Assembly: GCA_002722795.1 (NCBI GenBank) | Contig: PBMY01000026.1 | Span: forward strand, 1-54,152 | Source of the DNA: Crocinitomicaceae bacterium | Lineage (GTDB): Bacteria; Bacteroidota; Bacteroidia; Flavobacteriales_D; Sanyastnellaceae | Length of the DNA stretch: 54,152 nucleotides | Reading direction: 5' to 3' | Part shown: positions 1 through 8,449 of the stretch, one piece after another | Numbering within the stretch: position 1 is the stretch's first letter | Layout of the letters: each line of letters starts with the position of its first letter | The notes under the pieces: model-generated | What the model saw: the letters and a program-made list of their open reading frames with translations, nothing else | The model's database searches: none | What the model was told of the DNA's origin: nothing | Position numbers and translations under genes: made by a program

Positions 1-36
1 ATATCCTATTCAATTTAATACGAATCAAGATTAAAA

Positions 37-2442
37 TTATTTAATATCGAACCTACCTGTATGAGGAGTAGAATGTGTTCCTGTTAATCTGAAGAAATAA
101 GCGCCTGTACTTAATGATCCTTTTTCAACAACATGTGTGTTACCCGATGTTTGCTCAACTCTTACAAGCTTACCTTGTGCATCAATGATTTGAAGAATCA
201 TAGATTCTCTTGATGGGTTATGGAAAGATAAAGTTGTGCTAGTTGTCATTGGATTTGGTATAACTATTACATGATTTTGAACCATGTCTAAATCGTTAAT
301 TTCACTAACACATGCATCTTCAATATTTATTAATGTATTGTGGTAATCATCATTTACAACATCTTCGACTGATGATATACAAACTTCATTTTCAACATTG
401 ATCCAGTACAATCTAAGTAATGGTGTCCACTCGTAAAATTTCATCATACTTTCTCCTTCGTAGCTTAATCCAATCACCTCATTTCCACCAGGAACAAATG
501 AAGGCTCAATTGGATAACTTACTACATCTGCAAGAGATATTGCCTGACTAATCTCAATACCACTAAATTCCAATTGATAACCAACTACTCTACAGTTTGG
601 ATTTAAAACATGAACATCTACAAATCCTTGATCCCAATCAATATTACCAATTTTAAAGTGAACTGTGTCGTACATGTTAATGATTTCAGTTACGGGCAAA
701 TCACACTTGTCGTGAACACCTGAGCTATCTGGGTGCTCATGAGCTTCATTCCAAAATTGGCAGCGTGACATAAGTGCCGCATCAGTAACAGTGATATTTT
801 CGTCTTGGTCTATATCAGTACAAGGAGCAGCAGTGATATCATTGCCTAAAATACCTTCAACATATGCTACAGCATCAGTGTATTCCTGTGCACCATTGTT
901 ATCTAGATCTCCCACTAGAGCTGTTCCGTTACAATCACCATTACAATCTACAAAAGCTTGGCCATATAAAGTGCCCTCGCAATCATAGAAGGGCTCGCAA
1001 TCATTGTAAACATCAACTTCAAGGCTACCCATTGATCTATCAAAGTTTACACATACAGCTGCGTAATTGTTTGAGTAATTTGTTTCATCTCTTCCTAGAG
1101 CATCCGGTATAAATTCCCAATTTGCTCTAACTAGAAGGAAATACGTACCATCCGGAACATCGGTAACATCAATCCACTGACAGCTCAAACCACTTCCATA
1201 TATATCACCACAATGTGCGGAAATCCCCATTGTACTACATCCATATTGTGCAGTACCGCCATCACTACACTCTAAATCCATTACACAGAATCCATTCTTG
1301 AATCCAATTGGAATATACTCGCCATCTAGTGTAAATAGATCGTATTTAGCATATCCATTGTGGTGCCAGTGATTGTGACAATCTCCCCACTCAAACTGAT
1401 TGTTTTCATTATTTGGAGAGCCGATGTAGTAGTCTAGATCTCCAATGTTTTTAATGTGAGTTGTGAATCTTACAATCTCTCTATCTCCAAACCCATTAAG
1501 ACATCCCTCAGTAATGTAACAATCTGATTCACTCACCTCCATCACAGTTGCGTATATACTATTCACAATAGCATCTTCAACAACCATTAAATCTGGACCA
1601 GTACAATTTGGATCTCCTGGGTAAATACATGTACCATTATCTACTTCTGCATCTGGATTGTAGTTACAAGCCTCAGGATCTGTACACCCTTCTGGCGGTC
1701 CTAAATATGCATGCTCCCACTGCCAATCTTCTTCGCATCCTTCAAAAGAAGCCCAACGAATCCAATATGTTACTCCACCTTCAAGCAGAGCTGTTAAGAC
1801 TGCTTCGTCTCCACAACCTCCCTGATTGTCATCATAATATATTGTTCCTGTATTATCATCCTCAAAATTGGACATGTTACAGTATTCGTAGATGTATAAT
1901 CTTGTATCACAACCTGTTTCACAGCTACTAAATAAATACATGCCGTTTGAACTAGGAGTAAATTGATACCAATAGTTATCTGAAGGTTGATCAATCATAT
2001 TACCCTCTTCTGAAGGTTGATTTAGAATAATTGAGTTATTACAAGTTGTTCCAGGAGCACAATCAAAATTCACTTGATCACTGTATCCGTAATCACCACT
2101 ACCATAACCAACTTCCTCACCATCCATATAGATTGCATAATATCCTGGAGAATTCAAACCATCTCCATATGAATCGTAAATAGTAAACTCAAAACATGGA
2201 AACTCTTCATCTAGTTCAACACAAATAACATCAGAGTTTGATCCACCTTCTGAGATAATATTGCCGTCAACTAATAATGTCCAACTAATCTCACCCGGCC
2301 AATCGTCTGGCACAATTTCAATTGTAATCTCAGTTTCACCTTCAGCACATTCGGTTTGGGCTAAAACGTTTAATGGAAAAAGGAATAATAATAATGAAGA
2401 CAGGAAAAAAGATGCTAGCGCTCTAGTAACATTTAGGCTCAT
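37..2442 (-). CDS. T9SS-exported lysyl oxidase-like protein
   Basis: Secreted copper amine oxidase-like protein of 801 residues, predicted to oxidise peptidyl-lysine or other primary amines outside the cell. A signal peptide (residues 1-28, ending VLA) is followed by an N-terminal region with a DSYGDG motif (about 85) and a Tyr/Cys-rich beta domain. A 'GCTDPEACNYNPDAE' repeat sits near 255-280. The lysyl-oxidase domain spans about 280-467: it begins PDLMVVEDAIV and carries the copper motif CHNHWHH (His356, His358, His360), Lys382 in GFKNGFC and Tyr415 in DIYGSGLSCQWID. These correspond to the human LOX HQHYH ligands and the Lys320/Tyr355 pair that forms the lysyl-tyrosyl quinone; Lys-Tyr spacing is 33 here against 35 in human LOX. 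A dockerin-like pair of Ca-binding loops follows (about 514-567), then a type A T9SS sorting domain (about 727-801, PNPMTTSTTLSF). I chose the ATG at 2442 because it starts a clean signal peptide; a TTG five codons upstream is less likely. Confidence 0.88.
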   Translation of the reverse strand: MSLNVTRALASFFLSSLLLFLFPLNVLAQTECAEGETEITIEIVPDDWPGEISWTLLVDGNIISEGGSNSDVICVELDEEFPCFEFTIYDSYGDGLNSPGYYAIYMDGEEVGYGSGDYGYSDQVNFDCAPGTTCNNSIILNQPSEEGNMIDQPSDNYWYQFTPSSNGMYLFSSCETGCDTRLYIYEYCNMSNFEDDNTGTIYYDDNQGGCGDEAVLTALLEGGVTYWIRWASFEGCEEDWQWEHAYLGPPEGCTDPEACNYNPDAEVDNGTCIYPGDPNCTGPDLMVVEDAIVNSIYATVMEVSESDCYITEGCLNGFGDREIVRFTTHIKNIGDLDYYIGSPNNENNQFEWGDCHNHWHHNGYAKYDLFTLDGEYIPIGFKNGFCVMDLECSDGGTAQYGCSTMGISAHCGDIYGSGLSCQWIDVTDVPDGTYFLLVRANWEFIPDALGRDETNYSNNYAAVCVNFDRSMGSLEVDVYNDCEPFYDCEGTLYGQAFVDCNGDCNGTALVGDLDNNGAQEYTDAVAYVEGILGNDITAAPCTDIDQDENITVTDAALMSRCQFWNEAHEHPDSSGVHDKCDLPVTEIINMYDTVHFKIGNIDWDQGFVDVHVLNPNCRVVGYQLEFSGIEISQAISLADVVSYPIEPSFVPGGNEVIGLSYEGESMMKFYEWTPLLRLYWINVENEVCISSVEDVVNDDYHNTLINIEDACVSEINDLDMVQNHVIVIPNPMTTSTTLSFHNPSRESMILQIIDAQGKLVRVEQTSGNTHVVEKGSLSTGAYFFRLTGTHSTPHTGRFDIK

Positions 2443-2535
2443 AAGATATAGTTTCAATTATACAGGTAACGTTCTGCAAATTAGCACATAATAGATAAAC
2501 TTCTATTAATTCAAAAGGTTGCATCATCTCATATG

Positions 2536-2543
2536 TATCTTCG
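2536..2543 (+). promoter_or_regulatory. Possible -7 element for the 34-codon small gene
   Basis: TATCTTCG resembles the Bacteroidota TAnnTTTG box with one mismatch and ends 15 nt before the ATG at 2559. A TTG at 2519-2521 is only 14 nt upstream, shorter than usual, so the -33 element is uncertain. Confidence 0.35.
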
Positions 2544-2558
2544 CAAAAAAAACACGAA

Positions 2559-2663
2559 ATGGGCCATCACGAAGAACCACAAGAAAACGAGATTGCAGGA
2601 CCAGTAGTTTTTGCTCTGTTCCTATTCGCTATTGTAATTATTGCTATATCGTTTATGGCATAG
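2559..2663 (+). CDS. 34-residue single-pass membrane microprotein
   Basis: A short reading frame encoding an acidic, His-rich N-terminus (MGHHEEPQENEIAGP) followed by one hydrophobic segment (about residues 15-34, VVFALFLFAIVIIAISFMA). It would be a small inner-membrane protein with the N-terminus probably in the cytoplasm. Support: the frame fills the gap between two divergently placed genes, its TAG at 2661-2663 lies 2 bp from the stop codon of the convergent peptidase gene, and a TAnnTTTG-like box lies upstream. I recognise no family. The shape recalls small accessory subunits of respiratory complexes, but that is only a resemblance. There is no Shine-Dalgarno sequence. Confidence 0.55.
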   Translation: MGHHEEPQENEIAGPVVFALFLFAIVIIAISFMA

Positions 2664-2665
2664 CC

Positions 2666-4840
2666 CTACTCTACTATTGTCATCTCTTTTACTAGATGAC
2701 CCGCACCTGCATAATGGTCGATAATCCAAAGAACATAACGGATGTCGACCATTATATTTCTACACCTACTTTCATCGAAAAGTATATCACTCATGGTACT
2801 CTCCCATGTTCTATCAAAGTTGATTCCAACTAATTCGCCATCACCGTTGATTGCTGGAGATCCAGAATTACCTCCAGTAGTGTGATTTGAACCAGTAAAG
2901 CAAACAATAAGCTCACTATCCTTTCCATCTGTTCCGTATTGTCCCCAATCGCCCTCTCTAAGAGCTTCTACTAGATCTAGCGGAAGATCAAAATCTGGGT
3001 GACCAGGCTTATACTTTTGAAGGATTCCTTTTGTAGTTGATAACGCTTCATAGGTCATACCATCATGAGGTGAAGACCCCTCTACTCTACCAAAAGTCAA
3101 TCTTAGTGTAGAGTTAGCATCAACTATGAATTCTTCATCTGGGAACATCATTCTTAACCCTTTCGAATATGCAGCTGTAGCAGTCTTTATTTCACCTTTT
3201 GCTCTAGAATAAGTAGGAGAAATCTGAGTGACATAATGGCTCCTTAATTCATTAATTAATTTAAGAGCCGGGTCATTTAACAGCTTCTTTATTGACTTAG
3301 ACTTTCCCTTTAAAAACAACACTTCCAATTCATTTGGATTGTCAAAAATTGAATTTTCATAGAAATCTGCAGCGTAGTCTTCTGCAGTATTAAAGCTGTT
3401 AAACTCTTCTTTAAAATTTTGAGGGGCCAAACCCTCTGGAATATAGTTTAGATACCCCTCGCTAAGAACTCTGAAAATTCCTTCATCTACAACTGCATTG
3501 TAATTTTTGGCATACTCTTCATTTGTGCGAAGTGCTAATTTTAATTTTTCAGACAACTCTCCTGATTCTAAAAGCTCATCATAATTTTCTACAATCTCAC
3601 CAAATTCAAGTGCATGTAATAAAATGTCAGGACCGTAATAAACTAATTCAAAAAATAGTGCCCTTGCCTCTAAATATGGATAATATCCTTCATTAGCTTT
3701 TTGAATTGCCTCAATCACTCCTTCATATTCTGAGAATTCTAACGTAGAAGCAAAGGATTTAAATTTATCCTCTAGCTCAATCTTACCTCCAACAGCATCT
3801 AATTCTTTGAGACCCATTGATTGCCCCATCCACTTTTTCCATGCATTTGCAATGCTGCTTTGTTTTGAAGCGTATGCTATTCTCAATTCATCAGAAGATG
3901 ATCTCGCTGCATTTATAACTCCTAGACTAGCATCTCTCATCGCTATCCTCATTGGATTTAGAGTTTCGATAACATGTTTTACTGCATCAGAAGTTAAATA
4001 CTGTTCTGTTCTTCCAGGAAATCCAAACACCATAGTGAAATCACCATCCTTTACGCCTTCTATTGAAATTGGAAAATGATGTGCTGGAACAAAAGGAACG
4101 TTTGATTCAGAGTACTCTGCTGGAGAATTATCTTCACCTGCATAAATTCTGAATACTGAAAAATCTCCTGTGTGTCTAGGCCAAATCCAATTGTCAGTAT
4201 CACCACCAAATTTTCCTACTGCAGAAGGTGGAGCGCCTACTAATCTCACATCATTATAAGTAATCTTAGATATCAAAAAATATTGATTACCAAAATCAAA
4301 CTCTACAACCCCACCTGTCAGACTTGCATCCACAAACATCTCAGCTTCAATCTCTGCATACACTTTTTTTCTAGCCTCTGCTCTTGACTCTCCCTCAAGA
4401 CCTTGAAGTGCATTAAGAACTCTCTCACTAACATCTTCAATTCTATGAATAAACGTAGCCTTGAGACCTGGATTTGGCAATTCTTCAGCTCTATTCATTG
4501 CCCAAAAACCATCTTTTAAGTAATCGTTTTCAACCGAACTATGGTACTGAATTTGACTATAACCACAGTGATGGTTTGTCAATAAAAGCCCCTCAGAACT
4601 CACCATCTCAGCAGTGCAACCGCCACCAAAGTGAACGACAGCATCTTTTAAACTACTTTGGTTTATTGAATAAATGTCTTCTGCTGTTAGCCTTAAACCC
4701 ATTGCTTGCATCTCATCTTCCAACGCTTGAAGAAGAGTAGGTATCCACATCCCCTCCTTTGCCTGCAATGTTGTTACAAAACATAGAGACACCATAATAC
4801 AGGCTAACATTTTTGTTGCCATGAAATTGAAAGTTTTCAT
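2666..4840 (-). CDS. S46 dipeptidyl-peptidase, DPP11-type (Asp/Glu-specific)
   Basis: Serine exopeptidase of 724 residues that removes N-terminal dipeptides, probably in the periplasm; such enzymes let asaccharolytic Bacteroidota use peptides. The signal peptide ends near LQA. The trypsin-like catalytic core is visible: His91 in TNHHCGY, an Asp in the GDTDNWIWPRHTGDFS region, and Ser659 in TGGNSGSPAING. The residue 18 positions after the serine is Arg677 (NFDRTWE). In Porphyromonas DPP11 the equivalent Arg673, 18 after Ser655, selects Asp/Glu at P1, whereas DPP7 has Gly there; DPP11 specificity is therefore inferred. The ATG at 4840 is chosen over an upstream one because it starts the signal peptide and lies 2 bp past the upstream gene's stop, suggesting cotranscription with the T9SS cargo gene. 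Confidence 0.92.
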   Translation of the reverse strand: MKTFNFMATKMLACIMVSLCFVTTLQAKEGMWIPTLLQALEDEMQAMGLRLTAEDIYSINQSSLKDAVVHFGGGCTAEMVSSEGLLLTNHHCGYSQIQYHSSVENDYLKDGFWAMNRAEELPNPGLKATFIHRIEDVSERVLNALQGLEGESRAEARKKVYAEIEAEMFVDASLTGGVVEFDFGNQYFLISKITYNDVRLVGAPPSAVGKFGGDTDNWIWPRHTGDFSVFRIYAGEDNSPAEYSESNVPFVPAHHFPISIEGVKDGDFTMVFGFPGRTEQYLTSDAVKHVIETLNPMRIAMRDASLGVINAARSSSDELRIAYASKQSSIANAWKKWMGQSMGLKELDAVGGKIELEDKFKSFASTLEFSEYEGVIEAIQKANEGYYPYLEARALFFELVYYGPDILLHALEFGEIVENYDELLESGELSEKLKLALRTNEEYAKNYNAVVDEGIFRVLSEGYLNYIPEGLAPQNFKEEFNSFNTAEDYAADFYENSIFDNPNELEVLFLKGKSKSIKKLLNDPALKLINELRSHYVTQISPTYSRAKGEIKTATAAYSKGLRMMFPDEEFIVDANSTLRLTFGRVEGSSPHDGMTYEALSTTKGILQKYKPGHPDFDLPLDLVEALREGDWGQYGTDGKDSELIVCFTGSNHTTGGNSGSPAINGDGELVGINFDRTWESTMSDILFDESRCRNIMVDIRYVLWIIDHYAGAGHLVKEMTIVE

Positions 4841-4842
4841 TT

Positions 4843-7011
4843 TTACTGAATAATTGCTTTTGAGTGCCAAATGACAACGCCATTCTCGTTTATCACTTCA
4901 ACTAGGTAAATACCTACATCAAATTTTGATGCATCCCAAAACGTTGTTTCCATTGCCTGCATAGATTCAATGATTTTACCACGAGCATCTCTGATCTGGC
5001 ATAATGAATTGGGATTAATTCCTTCTAAGTTCAATGTTGCAGAAAAATTAAAAGGATTGGGATAGATAGTCCAATTTGCCATTTCCCCCTCTTTAATTCC
5101 AACACAGTTTACAACTGTAACCACAACAGCATCAGATAACTCACAACCATAAGAATTAGTTACAGAAACTCCAACCACTTCTGTAGTTGCTATACCTTCT
5201 TGAGTTTGAAGAATATAAATTGATGATGTAGAACCATCCTGCCACTCATATGAGTAGTCACCTGTCGGTGCTAGGAAGAAATGAAAATCTCCAGAACACA
5301 GATCAAAATCTTCACCAAGACTATATGGTTCAATTCCAACAAATGGGACTTCAATATCAATATCTGCAACACAACCATTTACGTCTGTCACTTCTGCGTT
5401 GTACATCCCAGAAATTACTAGTGGCAGATCCTCTCCATCAAAGTCATAATCGTTAGGCCCATCCCAATCAATTGAGTACTCTCCGGTACCACCTGTTACT
5501 TCCAAATCTACAGATCCTCCATCACCACCTTCACAAGAAGAATTTATAGTATAGTTTAACTCTAGAACCTCTGGGTTAACAACTTCATAACTAGCGTAAT
5601 AAGTTTCGTCCATACATGTTGAGTTTAATTCTACATTATATACTCCAGGTAGTAATCCATCAATGTAATTCCCTGTTCCTGTATAACCAAATGGACCAGT
5701 CCAATTAATCTCACCTCCTAAACCGTCGTAATAAGCCACAACAGAGATTGCACCATCAGGATTAAACTCTGTTTCTAACGCGCAAGTGATGTTTGTAACA
5801 CTAGATGAAATTGATGGCTCAACCTCAGAAGGTTCAACTGTAATTTCTGCTATACCATTTGCTCCATACCATCCATCTATTTGGCAATAAACTTCTGTTC
5901 CAATTGGAAGACAGGGAGTGTAAGCAGTACTCGCGTAATTATCACCTACTTCACAAAAAGCGTCATCATTGGCTCCTATTAATTCATATGAATCCCAATC
6001 ACCACATCCATCATTAGTCCATAGAGCAAGTTGAGAATCAAAATCTGTATTTTCATTACAAAGTCTTACTTGATATCTAATCTCTTCTTCAACTGTGAAT
6101 TTAGCCCAAACACTAACGTTGGCTTCACCTTCACACCAACCATTAGGATTGTTACATCCAATAGCTGGCGGTGCTATTTCAAAATAAGATCCTGTTGCAC
6201 CAACTGATGATATTAAACTTGAAGTTCCATCAACTGGTATTTCTAAAGCATCACATGGGATGTCGTGGTCAATTAGACCGTCAGTATTTATATCAATAGT
6301 CCAAGTATCCCCATATCCTGAACCATCTAATAATTGAGTTTGGACGCCATCTACTAAAACATAAAAATCTGTTCCACCATCACCATAACTATCAGTATGA
6401 TGTAGAACAACCTGAGAATTGGTTGTGAGACATATTAAATCAGTTAATTGAGAACCATTATCTTCATAAGTATATCCTGGCGTCCCATTCCCTGTATTTC
6501 CACATCCTACATTTACATTTCCACCTGAATAATACAAGTTATCAGCGCTAACTATGTTCCAAGAAATTTCAGTAGGCCAAGAACCACCACTAATATCAAT
6601 AGATACGTCAGAACAAGTTGGAGTATCAATTGGGTCGTCTCCACCTATGCAAAACTCAACTGAACCTATGTCAATTGGAGGTCCATCCCATGAAAGAACT
6701 TCGTTTCCGTCTTCATCTGTAATCGTCATTAAGTCTCCATTCCATCCGTCTCCGTATGAATCGAATCCGTTAACTATATAACATCCATCAGCAAGACAAG
6801 CGCTAGAAGCACCTGCAACACCAGAAGCAACTAAATTTCCACCACATTCGACATCAACAGGAGTAAGTTCGTAATACATTTCATAGGCCCAAGCATCTGT
6901 AACAACAATTAATTCAAAAGTAGATTCACCATCTGCACATTGTGCCGTGGCATCATTTAACGTCGCAAAAAGAGCGCAAGCGACAAATAAAGGGAGTAAC
7001 AATTTTTGCAT
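4843..7011 (-). CDS. Secreted T9SS type A cargo with DSYGDG and SprB-like repeats
   Basis: Large extracellular protein of 722 residues with unknown ligand. Signal peptide 1-24 (LNDATAQ end). Two beta modules carry DSYGDG motifs (about residues 85 and 210). A region about 270-400 resembles pre-C-terminal-type beta domains (YEIAPPAIGCNNPNGW, VWAKFTVEEE). A SprB-like repeat follows (SCEGGDGGSVDLEVTGGTGE). The C-terminus is a type A sorting domain (WTIYPNPFNFSATLNL to the end), so T9SS export and surface attachment or release is expected. No catalytic motif is visible. The ATG at 7011 starts the signal peptide; a more upstream ATG would add 16 residues overlapping the divergent yaaA promoter region. 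It is probably cotranscribed with the DPP11-type gene 2 bp downstream. Confidence 0.85.
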   Translation of the reverse strand: MQKLLLPLFVACALFATLNDATAQCADGESTFELIVVTDAWAYEMYYELTPVDVECGGNLVASGVAGASSACLADGCYIVNGFDSYGDGWNGDLMTITDEDGNEVLSWDGPPIDIGSVEFCIGGDDPIDTPTCSDVSIDISGGSWPTEISWNIVSADNLYYSGGNVNVGCGNTGNGTPGYTYEDNGSQLTDLICLTTNSQVVLHHTDSYGDGGTDFYVLVDGVQTQLLDGSGYGDTWTIDINTDGLIDHDIPCDALEIPVDGTSSLISSVGATGSYFEIAPPAIGCNNPNGWCEGEANVSVWAKFTVEEEIRYQVRLCNENTDFDSQLALWTNDGCGDWDSYELIGANDDAFCEVGDNYASTAYTPCLPIGTEVYCQIDGWYGANGIAEITVEPSEVEPSISSSVTNITCALETEFNPDGAISVVAYYDGLGGEINWTGPFGYTGTGNYIDGLLPGVYNVELNSTCMDETYYASYEVVNPEVLELNYTINSSCEGGDGGSVDLEVTGGTGEYSIDWDGPNDYDFDGEDLPLVISGMYNAEVTDVNGCVADIDIEVPFVGIEPYSLGEDFDLCSGDFHFFLAPTGDYSYEWQDGSTSSIYILQTQEGIATTEVVGVSVTNSYGCELSDAVVVTVVNCVGIKEGEMANWTIYPNPFNFSATLNLEGINPNSLCQIRDARGKIIESMQAMETTFWDASKFDVGIYLVEVINENGVVIWHSKAIIQ

Positions 7012-7015
7012 ATCT

Positions 7016-7035
7016 GCAATATAACACGACCTTAG
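7016..7035. promoter_or_regulatory. 29-bp divergent promoter region between the T9SS cargo gene and yaaA
   Basis: On the minus strand TATATTGC (7016-7023) ends 4 nt before the ATG at 7011. On the plus strand GACCTTAG (7028-7035) ends 5 nt before the yaaA ATG at 7041. Both are imperfect matches to TAnnTTTG, so this is tentative; the spacing matches clearer cases elsewhere in the window. Confidence 0.35.
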
Positions 7036-7040
7036 CAAGG

Positions 7041-7805
7041 ATGATAATAATCCTATCACCTTCTAAGACTTTGGACTTACGTCAAGAGACTTCTTCAGAG
7101 CTACTTACATCTCCTTTTTTTCAATCTGAAGCTTCAAAACTGATGAAATCATTGAAGAAGAAAAAAGCAAGTGAACTAGAAAAAAGTATGAAACTCAGTG
7201 TGGACTTATCTAAAACTGTAAAAGGTTGGCATAAGGAATGGGGAGAGAGTGATTCTTTTTGGCAAGCAGGAATTGCAATGAAAGGTGAGGCATTTAAAGC
7301 TCTTGATTTCAATACGATCTCAAACGTTGATACCTTAAAATCAAAACAGAGATTATTTATTCTTAGCGCTGTATACGGAACTCTTTCACCCTTTGATAGA
7401 ATACAACCCTATAGGCTAGAAATGGCACAAAAATTCTCTCCATTTGATGGTAGTAAGAGCTTGAATACATTTTGGGCTAAACGATTACCTCAATTTTTCA
7501 ATAGTAAAGCTAAAGAATTGAATACTAATATGATTGCAAACCTCGCATCCGACGAATACAATAAAGTTGTTTTGAAATCAGATCTAAATCTTAAAGTCAT
7601 CAACTTTTCATTCAAAGTTGAAACTGATCAAGGACTTAAGAACATCAGTGTTTTTTCAAAGCAAGGTAGAGGAGCAATGGCACGATACATATTAGAAAAC
7701 AATATTGACACTATTGAAGGTATTAAAGGATTCAATTCTCTTGGATTTAAATATCGTGAAACCCTTAGTACAAGGTTGGTCTTAACATTTACAAAAACCA
7801 GGTAA
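7041..7805 (+). CDS. yaaA: YaaA family peroxide-stress protein (DUF328)
   Basis: Cytoplasmic 254-residue protein of the YaaA/DUF328 family, which in E. coli limits intracellular free iron and DNA damage during hydrogen peroxide stress. The family opening 'MIIILSPSKTLD' is present. Also visible are FILSAVYGTLSPFDRIQPYRLEM, the KVVNFSF-type segment (VINFSFKVETDQG) and the conserved SKQGRGAMARYI stretch. Length matches the family. The ATG at 7041 is used because it gives the canonical N-terminus; an upstream ATG would add 33 unrelated residues. An AAGG immediately before the ATG could serve as a weak ribosome site. The start lies 29 bp from a divergent gene. Confidence 0.93.
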   Translation: MIIILSPSKTLDLRQETSSELLTSPFFQSEASKLMKSLKKKKASELEKSMKLSVDLSKTVKGWHKEWGESDSFWQAGIAMKGEAFKALDFNTISNVDTLKSKQRLFILSAVYGTLSPFDRIQPYRLEMAQKFSPFDGSKSLNTFWAKRLPQFFNSKAKELNTNMIANLASDEYNKVVLKSDLNLKVINFSFKVETDQGLKNISVFSKQGRGAMARYILENNIDTIEGIKGFNSLGFKYRETLSTRLVLTFTKTR

Positions 7806-7814
7806 ATCAAGGAC

Positions 7815-7822
7815 TATCTTTG
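7815..7822 (+). promoter_or_regulatory. TAnnTTTG promoter element for the FKBP gene
   Basis: TATCTTTG is a perfect match to the Bacteroidota -7 consensus and lies 34 nt before the FKBP start at 7857, giving an ordinary short leader. A clear TTTG -33 box is not evident, as the region overlaps the end of yaaA. Confidence 0.6.
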
Positions 7823-7856
7823 CGGCCTTAATTATATTTTAAACTATTCAAAATAA

Positions 7857-8447
7857 ATGGATTCACTATCCTACTCACTAGGCGTTGTACTAGCATCAAA
7901 TCTTAAAAGCCAAGGATTTTCAAATATTAACTCTGATGAATTAGCAAAGGGTTTTAGCGATTCATTAGAAGGAAGAGCAGCTCTTTCAATTGAAGAAGCT
8001 GATACTAAAATTCGCGAGATAATGACAAAGATGCAAGAAGAAAACGCTGCTGAGGCAAAAGCTGAAGGAGAAGCATTCTTGTCAGAAAATGCCAGAAAAG
8101 ACAGTGTTTATGTTACTGACAGTGGACTTCAATACAAGCATGAATCTAAGGGTGAAGGAGAAAGCCCAACTGCTGAAGACACAGTTACTGTTCATTATAA
8201 AGGAACACTAATAGACGGTACTGAATTTGATTCTAGCTACAAGACAGGAAAGCCTATTTCATTCCCTCTAAATGGTGTTATTTCTGGATGGACTGAAGGA
8301 TTACAGCTAATGAAGGTTGGTGGAAAAACAATATTTTACATTCCACAAGATTTGGCTTACGGAGCAAGACCAAACCCAAATGGCCCTATCCCACCCTACG
8401 CAGCACTTATATTCGAAGTCGAATTAATCGATATTAAAAAGGTATAA
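7857..8447 (+). CDS. FKBP-type peptidyl-prolyl cis-trans isomerase
   Basis: Prolyl isomerase and folding helper of 196 residues. Residues about 1-85 form an FKBP N-terminal dimerisation-like region ([16 protein letters not shown], then a charged helix rich in Glu/Lys). Residues about 95-194 form the FKBP domain, with the typical motifs [37 protein letters not shown] and [11 protein letters not shown]. Unlike many Bacteroidota FKBP proteins of this class, no signal peptide or lipobox precedes the N-terminal domain, and a stop codon lies directly upstream in frame, so the protein appears cytoplasmic. The DUF819 gene begins 2 nt after its stop, suggesting an operon. Confidence 0.93.
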   Translation: MDSLSYSLGVVLASNLKSQGFSNINSDELAKGFSDSLEGRAALSIEEADTKIREIMTKMQEENAAEAKAEGEAFLSENARKDSVYVTDSGLQYKHESKGEGESPTAEDTVTVHYKGTLIDGTEFDSSYKTGKPISFPLNGVISGWTEGLQLMKVGGKTIFYIPQDLAYGARPNPNGPIPPYAALIFEVELIDIKKV

Positions 8448-8449
8448 TC

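Noticed and set aside
2440-2457. TTG start at 2457 for the lysyl oxidase gene
   Set aside because: The ATG five codons downstream gives a better signal peptide and the extension adds no conserved sequence.
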